Made by a program: the position numbers and the translations under genes. From assembly GCA_900316055.1 (NCBI GenBank), contig ONBK01000003.1:62001-126000 (forward strand): DNA of 64,000 bases. The letters run 5' to 3'. The DNA comes from an uncultured Bacteroidales bacterium (GTDB taxonomy: Bacteria; Bacteroidota; Bacteroidia; Bacteroidales; P3). Positions 59,360 to 64,000 of this stretch are shown piece after piece. Under the pieces are notes generated by a model. It searched no databases, was not told the DNA's origin, and saw only the letters and a list, made by a program, of their open reading frames with translations. How positions within the stretch are numbered: position 1 is the first letter of the stretch; every line of letters starts with the position of its first letter.

Positions 59360-60478
59360 ATGCGTGAAAGCAATATAAAGGCTTTTTTCGCCTTGACCTC
59401 AGCTGGCTTATGGGAGAGAGAGGTCAATTTGGCAGAATATGGAGTAATTGATTACTCAGAGGTTTATAAGTTGGCTTCCGAGCAATCTATAACAGGACTC
59501 GTTGCTGCAGGGTTAGAGCATGTAGAAGATGTCAAAGTCCCTAAAGAGGAACTCTTGACCTTTATTGGGGATGCACTCCTATTAGAGCATCGCAACAAGT
59601 CGATGAATGTGTTCGTCGCGGAGCTCATTGAAAAGTTGAGAAAAGCGGGGATTTACACATTGCTTGTAAAAGGACAAGGTATTGCTCAGTGTTATGAAAG
59701 GCCCTTATGGAGAGCATGTGGAGATATTGATCTCTTCTTAAGTGATGAGAACTATACGAAAGCTGCAGTTTATTTGAAACCTTTAGCTTTTACAATAAAT
59801 GAAGAGCGCCCGCGAGAAAAACATTTGGCGATGACCATAGACGGATGGGAGGTGGAACTGCACGGGAGACTTTACGGAGGGTTTTCTAAAAGGGTGGAAA
59901 AAGAATTGGATAGCGTTTATGATAAGGCTTTCTGCGGAGGTGATGTGCGCTCTTGGATAAATGGTGACACACAGGTGTTTTTATTGTCTGCGGGAATTGA
60001 TGTGTTTTATGTTTTTACTCATATTCTGCAGCATTTCTACAAGGAGGGTGTTGGACTGAGACAAATTTGTGACTGGTGTCGGTTGCTCTGGACTTATCGA
60101 GATACAATGGATGTTCTGATGCTAGAATCTCGAATTAAGAAGGCTGGCTTGATGACTGCATGGCTGGCTTTTGGAGCGTATGCTGTAGATTATTTAGGAA
60201 TGCCTGTTGAGGCTATGCCGCTATATTCAGATGATAAACGTTGGAAAAGGAAGGCAAAGCGCATAAATATTTTCATTTTGAGTGTTGGGAATATGGGCCA
60301 CAATAGGGATGCTAGTTATTTCAGCAAGTATCCATATCTTGTTAGGAAAGTTATATCCATGTTTAGGCGAATTGGTGATTTAATTGATCATTCAAAGATT
60401 TTTCCGATAGACTCGTGGAGGTTCTTTCCTTATATTATATTTAATGGACTAAAGAGTGCAGTGAGAGGGGAAGGGTGA
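59360..60478 (+). CDS. NTP_transf_5-type nucleotidyltransferase
   Basis: A 372-residue protein with the uncharacterised nucleotidyltransferase pattern: TLLVKGQGIAQCYERPLWRA, CGDIDLFLSDENYTKAA, EVELHGRLYGGFSKRV and a long helical C-terminus. The D-x-D of GDIDLFL is the probable metal site. Members are recurrent in Bacteroidota and Firmicutes capsule loci; substrate unknown. It is followed by a Ser/Thr kinase gene after a 36-base gap. Confidence 0.78.
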   Translation: MRESNIKAFFALTSAGLWEREVNLAEYGVIDYSEVYKLASEQSITGLVAAGLEHVEDVKVPKEELLTFIGDALLLEHRNKSMNVFVAELIEKLRKAGIYTLLVKGQGIAQCYERPLWRACGDIDLFLSDENYTKAAVYLKPLAFTINEERPREKHLAMTIDGWEVELHGRLYGGFSKRVEKELDSVYDKAFCGGDVRSWINGDTQVFLLSAGIDVFYVFTHILQHFYKEGVGLRQICDWCRLLWTYRDTMDVLMLESRIKKAGLMTAWLAFGAYAVDYLGMPVEAMPLYSDDKRWKRKAKRINIFILSVGNMGHNRDASYFSKYPYLVRKVISMFRRIGDLIDHSKIFPIDSWRFFPYIIFNGLKSAVRGEG

Positions 60479-60514
60479 GTTTTTGTTGGTAACGTAATAG
60501 CGTCCTAATGTATT

Positions 60515-61420
60515 ATGATAATTAATCAAGATTCTGTGTTTATATCAGTGTTTCAGAGTGTAAAGTCTAATTCTGATTCGTGGTATAGAGTTCTTAAGTT
60601 TCTAGGGAAAGGGGGAAATGGTACTGCCTATTTGGTTTCGTGTACGGATGGTAAGTATAAAGGGTCTTTCTTTACATTGAAAGTGTTCCATATGATTTCT
60701 TCTGAGGTACGCAAACAACGTTTTTTAGGGGAAATCGAGTTAATGAAGTCCTATCACCATCCAAACATTCTACAACAATATGATGAAGGATCCTGGAATG
60801 GTTATCCATTTGTCATAATGGATTACATGCCATATTCTATGACCGTCGAAATAGCGCATGAAACGATTACAATTGAAGATGCTTTAAGGTATTCATTGCA
60901 ATTGTTGTCAGCCTTAAAGGCGCTCCATTCATTAGGATATATACATAGGGATATCAAACCAGGAAATATATATGTAAAATCACATAATGCAGTATTAGGT
61001 GATTTGGGGCTAATAAAAAAAGTGGCATTAAACAATGATGAGGCTGAAGAAGATATAGAAGGATATATTGCAATGCCCAAATATTATAGAACACCTGATT
61101 TGGTTGAATATGCTAAGAACGGAACAGTGTTAACCGAAAGTTCAGATGTATTTCAACTTGGTTTAGTCTTGTGTGAAATATTCGTTGGAGTAAATCCATT
61201 AAAACCGACAGACAACCTATTAGATGACATTAAACTGAAACCAGTACCTGTACCTAAGGGGAAGTATGGAGGCAGAATTCACTATATATTATTAAAAATG
61301 ATAGCCAGGGACAAGGAAAAAAGGATTACAGTTGAAAGGGCTTTGGATTTATTCAACAAAATACATGAGGATTATTTAAAAGATATTATCAATATACAAG
61401 GAGATATTCTATATGCGTAA
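60515..61420 (+). CDS. Hanks-type Ser/Thr protein kinase
   Basis: A 301-residue kinase domain without a membrane segment: glycine loop FLGKGGNGTAYLV, K56 in TLKVFHM, helix-C Glu in FLGEIELMKSYHH, catalytic loop HRDIKPGN (D146), and DLG (D163) in place of the usual DFG. SSDVFQLGLVLCEIFVG is subdomain IX. All catalytic residues are present, so it should be active. Its target may be the polysaccharide enzymes around it, since it lies inside the operon (36 bases after one gene, overlapping the next by 8). Such kinases are uncommon in Bacteroidota glycan loci. Confidence 0.85.
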   Translation: MIINQDSVFISVFQSVKSNSDSWYRVLKFLGKGGNGTAYLVSCTDGKYKGSFFTLKVFHMISSEVRKQRFLGEIELMKSYHHPNILQQYDEGSWNGYPFVIMDYMPYSMTVEIAHETITIEDALRYSLQLLSALKALHSLGYIHRDIKPGNIYVKSHNAVLGDLGLIKKVALNNDEAEEDIEGYIAMPKYYRTPDLVEYAKNGTVLTESSDVFQLGLVLCEIFVGVNPLKPTDNLLDDIKLKPVPVPKGKYGGRIHYILLKMIARDKEKRITVERALDLFNKIHEDYLKDIINIQGDILYA

Positions 61421-62663
61421 AAGAATCTATTTGTGCCTTGCGCACATGTCAGAAACAGGACTTGAACAGAAATACATCAAAGAGGCTTTTGATACAAACT
61501 GGGTAGTGCCCCTTGGCCCGAACGTAAATGGCTTTGAGAAAGATCTGGAGGAGTTCGTAGGTCAGGACAAGAGAGTGGTAGCCCTTTCTGCTGGTACTGC
61601 TGCAGTGCATCTTGCTTTGATTGCTTGTGGCGTAGGCCCTGGTGATGAAGTGTGCGTGCAGAGCTTTACTTTCTGTGCAAGTTCGCATCCTATCACATAC
61701 CTTGGCGCAACACCTGTGTTCATTGATTCAGAGAAAGATACTTGGAATATGGACCCCGAATTGCTGGAGAAAGCTATTCTTGACCGGAAGGCAAAGACGG
61801 GTCGTTATCCCAAGGCTATTGTTCCAGTGGCTCTTTATGGTATGCCGTATAAGGCTGACCGCATTATGGAGATTGCGGACAAGTATGGTATCCCCGTAGT
61901 TGAGGATGCAGCTGAAGGCTTTGGCTCAAAATTCAATGGTCAGGTGTTGGGCACCTTCGGTAAGTATGGTGTACTTTCGTTCAATGGCAATAAGATGATT
62001 ACTACATCTGGTGGAGGGGCCTTGATTACTGCTAATGAAGATGACTGGCGAGAAATTATGATGTATGCCACCCAGTATCGCGAGAGCTATCCATACTACC
62101 AGCACGAGAAGATTGGTTACAACTATCGCATGAGTAATATTTGTGCTGGAATTGGCCGTGGTCAGATGACAGTAGTTAACGACCATATAGCTCACCATAA
62201 GCATGTTCAGAAGCTGTATGAAGAGCTGCTGAAAGATGTTTCTGGTGTTCATGTACATGCTCAGCCTGCAACGGGCGAGTATGATTCTAACTATTGGCTC
62301 TGCACCATCACCATTGATGAGAACGTAAAGATAAAGGGACAGGAGAACGCCTACAAGACCATCGTTCAGGGTGCTGTAGGTGGAGCAGCCGGTGTGATTC
62401 ATGTGGCAGACAGTGCAACCACGGATTGTCAGCCCAATGACAATGTGGAAGCTCTTCGTGTATATATGGATGCCGCTGGCATCGAGGCTCGCCCCGTGTG
62501 GAAACCGATGCACAAGCAACCGGTTTATAAGAACTGCCCTGCCTACACAAACGGCGTTTCGGAGGCTATTTTCAAAGTAGGCATGTGTCTGCCTGCTGGT
62601 CCTTATGTCACAGATGAGGACGTGAAGTACATCGTGGAAACGATCAGGAGCGCAATCGAATAA
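61413..62663 (+). CDS. DegT/DnrJ/EryC1-family aminotransferase (PglE/LegC-like)
   Basis: A 416-residue PLP aminotransferase: ALSAGTAAVHLALIACGV, CVQSFTFCASSHPITYLG, VEDAAEGFGSKFNGQ and FNGNKMITTSGGGAL with K194 for the cofactor. The length and FNGNK motif match UDP-4-keto-6-deoxy-HexNAc aminotransferases of the PglE/PseC/LegC kind. It may make a second amino sugar for the glycan. It overlaps the kinase gene by 8 bases and seems to be the last gene of the locus. Confidence 0.9.
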   Translation: MRKRIYLCLAHMSETGLEQKYIKEAFDTNWVVPLGPNVNGFEKDLEEFVGQDKRVVALSAGTAAVHLALIACGVGPGDEVCVQSFTFCASSHPITYLGATPVFIDSEKDTWNMDPELLEKAILDRKAKTGRYPKAIVPVALYGMPYKADRIMEIADKYGIPVVEDAAEGFGSKFNGQVLGTFGKYGVLSFNGNKMITTSGGGALITANEDDWREIMMYATQYRESYPYYQHEKIGYNYRMSNICAGIGRGQMTVVNDHIAHHKHVQKLYEELLKDVSGVHVHAQPATGEYDSNYWLCTITIDENVKIKGQENAYKTIVQGAVGGAAGVIHVADSATTDCQPNDNVEALRVYMDAAGIEARPVWKPMHKQPVYKNCPAYTNGVSEAIFKVGMCLPAGPYVTDEDVKYIVETIRSAIE

Positions 62664-62749
62664 TGAAAGCATTCTTAAAAGGGGTATGGCAGTTCTGCTC
62701 ATACCTCTTTTGGCCTCAAAGAAGACCAAAGGATTACTACAATCTTTGA
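62663..62749 (+). CDS. small membrane-like open frame
   Basis: A 28-codon frame starting within the stop of the aminotransferase gene (TAATG): MKAFLKGVWQFCSYLFWPQR then RPKDYYNL. The overlap suggests possible translational coupling, and the product is hydrophobic and aromatic. It could also be chance or a truncated start of a lost gene. No family recognised. Confidence 0.3.
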   Translation: MKAFLKGVWQFCSYLFWPQRRPKDYYNL

Positions 62750-62752
62750 TCT

Positions 62753-62986
62753 ATGACCCAAGATGAACGTTGGTTGTCCAAATACAATGAGGTAAAAGCG
62801 TTTATAGAGACGAATAAGCGAAACCCCTCTAAATACGATGCTACAGAAAGAGGAAAGTATTGCAACTGGCTCCGGCATAACAAGAAACTCTACAATACCG
62901 GTGAGTTGAAAGAGGAGAGGGTGGGAATGTTTAAGGTGCTTTTTGATGTGATGGAGGTAAATATAAGGGTGAACCAATGGAAATGA
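62753..62986 (+). CDS. helicase-associated (HA) domain protein
   Basis: A 77-residue protein: DERWLSKYNEVKAFIETNKR, NPSKYDATERGKYCNWLRHN and KLYNTGELKEERVGMFKVL. This is the pattern of the helicase-associated domain (a W..Y..l..fi ... W...R..Y..G.L...R...L layout), here as a standalone copy. It may bind nucleic acid. It precedes a primase-like gene by 14 bases and probably belongs to that unit rather than to the glycan locus. Confidence 0.72.
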   Translation: MTQDERWLSKYNEVKAFIETNKRNPSKYDATERGKYCNWLRHNKKLYNTGELKEERVGMFKVLFDVMEVNIRVNQWK

Positions 62987-63000
62987 TGTAGTGATTAACA

Positions 63001-64000
63001 ATGAAGATTCCTGAAGACATAGTCATCCGCTTAAACGAACTTTCCATTGAGTCCGTAGCAGAAAAGTTGGGGATAGAAGTGAAGCGGCATAAGGCACACT
63101 GCTTTATGCACGACGATCATACTCCCAGCTTAAAGTTTAGCACTACAAAGAATATGTTTTTCTGCTTTGTGTGTAACAAAGGCGGAGGTCCTATCCAATT
63201 GGTGATGGAACATGAGGGATGGAACTTCCAGGATGCATGCATGTGGCTGGCAAAGGAGTTTAATGTTATTATTCCTGAGAATCAAGGCCATGCGAAACCC
63301 GTAAAGAAGACCGTCCGCAAAACCTACTTGACAAAGAAAGAGGATCAAGTTTATGCTCTTGATGAGGAGATACTTTTGTGGCTGATTGATAATGCGAGAT
63401 TGTCGGGAATTGCACAGAAGTTCTTGTTTGATGAGCGCTGTTTCAGGAAAGATGTTATCCAGGGCCTCAACATCAAATCGGTAACGGACTCAAAGAAGGC
63501 AAAAACTTCACTTATATTAAAATTTGGAGAAGATAGATGTGTGAAGTCAGGGATTGTCAGACGAGGAGAATATGGGACTTACTTCTATTTCTACACACCT
63601 TGCCTGCTTTTCCCCTATTATGAACAGGACGGAAAAATAGCTGGAATTCAATCGAGATATTTAGGAGAAAAGAAGGATGCTCCAAGATTCCAGTTTTTGG
63701 CTGCACAGAAAACCAGATTGTTTAATCTCCCTATTTTGAACACCCTAAATAGAAGTGATAAACTTTATATTAGTGAAGGAATAACGGATTGTCTGGCAAT
63801 GATGTCTTCTGGTTTAAAGGCAGTGGCAATACCTAGTGCCACCATTCAACCTTTAGAAGACTTGTTACTGTTGAAGAATTATGATTTGCACATGTATCCA
63901 GACCAGGATGAAGCAGGTCAGAAGGCTTTCATGGAACTGAGGCGTTTCTTTGTTAATAACTATTCCATGGTGAAAGCAGAGAAGTTGCCCGACGGCATGA
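63001..64000 (+). CDS. DnaG-like primase, N-terminal part (runs off the window)
   Basis: Open from ATG at 63001 to the window end (333 codons so far). It has a CHC2-type zinc finger (HCFMHDDHTPS, then FFCFVCNKGGGP, giving CxxH and CxxC) and a TOPRIM-like domain (LYISEGITDCLAMMSSGLKAVAIPS and YPDQDEAGQKAF, with the E and DxD metal residues). Between them lies a variable region with FYFYTPCLLFPYYEQDGKIAGIQSRYLG, as in DnaG relatives. Standalone CHC2-TOPRIM proteins of this kind are found on conjugative elements and phages of Bacteroidota as well as in chromosomes; the rest would decide. Confidence 0.85.
   Translation, partial: MKIPEDIVIRLNELSIESVAEKLGIEVKRHKAHCFMHDDHTPSLKFSTTKNMFFCFVCNKGGGPIQLVMEHEGWNFQDACMWLAKEFNVIIPENQGHAKPVKKTVRKTYLTKKEDQVYALDEEILLWLIDNARLSGIAQKFLFDERCFRKDVIQGLNIKSVTDSKKAKTSLILKFGEDRCVKSGIVRRGEYGTYFYFYTPCLLFPYYEQDGKIAGIQSRYLGEKKDAPRFQFLAAQKTRLFNLPILNTLNRSDKLYISEGITDCLAMMSSGLKAVAIPSATIQPLEDLLLLKNYDLHMYPDQDEAGQKAFMELRRFFVNNYSMVKAEKLPDGM

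Noticed and set aside
61926..62729. 267-codon minus-strand open frame opposite the last aminotransferase
   Set aside because: Antisense shadow of a gene with complete PLP-aminotransferase motifs.

Overview
The window looks like a chromosomal segment of an uncultured-type member of the Bacteroidales (Bacteroidota). The support is a type IX secretion C-terminal sorting domain on a BspA-like leucine-rich-repeat protein, DUF4369 and DUF6266-type proteins, four-helix-bundle (IVP-like) proteins, and a Bacteroidota-type promoter (TTTG / TAnnTTTG) ahead of the first glycan gene. The species cannot be named from the sequence. No rRNA, tRNA or CRISPR array was recognised.

Region 1 (1-23.9 kb) is GC-richer and mostly housekeeping: an ATP-grasp fragment, MntP, an unusual membrane-anchored sigma factor, a secreted LRR protein, an ECF sigma/anti-sigma/envelope-protein operon, cardiolipin synthase, HAD phosphatase, a BASS-type permease, purine nucleoside phosphorylase, a bifunctional-nuclease protein, RdgB, chorismate synthase, an FKBP isomerase, butyrate kinase, two chromate-transporter subunits and TerC. 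Its intergenic space is packed with repeats of three kinds: (a) short tandem repeats with a 7-bp period in many sequence flavours; (b) an imperfectly palindromic element of about 95-150 bp with a small hairpin at each end, in at least 14 copies including tandem arrays at 18.9-20.8 kb; (c) a GC-rich hairpin element ending in a GTGGAGCAAA-like motif. Copies of (a) and (c) also sit in frame inside real genes (anti-sigma, aroC, the DUF151 protein, terC, chrA, ugd), and repeats supply the C-termini of others.

Region 2 (23.9-35.4 kb) begins with a UDP-glucose dehydrogenase behind a clear promoter and a structured leader. It then becomes an accessory island: four-helix-bundle genes, gene remnants (a 26-codon start of a GDP-fucose synthase, a four-helix-bundle tail, a broken KAP-type NTPase) and a defence-like set. 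That set has two paralogous ATPase + putative PD-(D/E)XK partner pairs, a Cas2/SinR-like protein overlapping a membrane coiled-coil protein, and an Abi-alpha-like protein.

Region 3 (35.4-62.7 kb) is AT-richer and all on the plus strand: a surface-polysaccharide locus. It encodes dTDP-3-amino-3,6-dideoxyhexose synthesis (RmlA, two FdtA-like, FdtB-like, FdtC-like; no RmlB here), a UDP-GlcNAc 4,6-dehydratase plus aminotransferase, Wzx, Wzy, at least five glycosyltransferases, CapA-like and TupA-like proteins and a Ser/Thr kinase. Inside it lies a Dlt-like acyl-transfer cassette (adenylating ligase, carrier protein, MBOAT, SGNH-like protein) with a formyltransferase between ligase and carrier. 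I infer that it makes a formylated aminoacyl decoration of the glycan. Two acyltransferase genes here are frameshifted, one at a G tract, and one aminotransferase has Arg in place of the PLP lysine.

Region 4 (62.7-64 kb) starts a different unit: a helicase-associated-domain protein and a DnaG-like primase that runs off the window.
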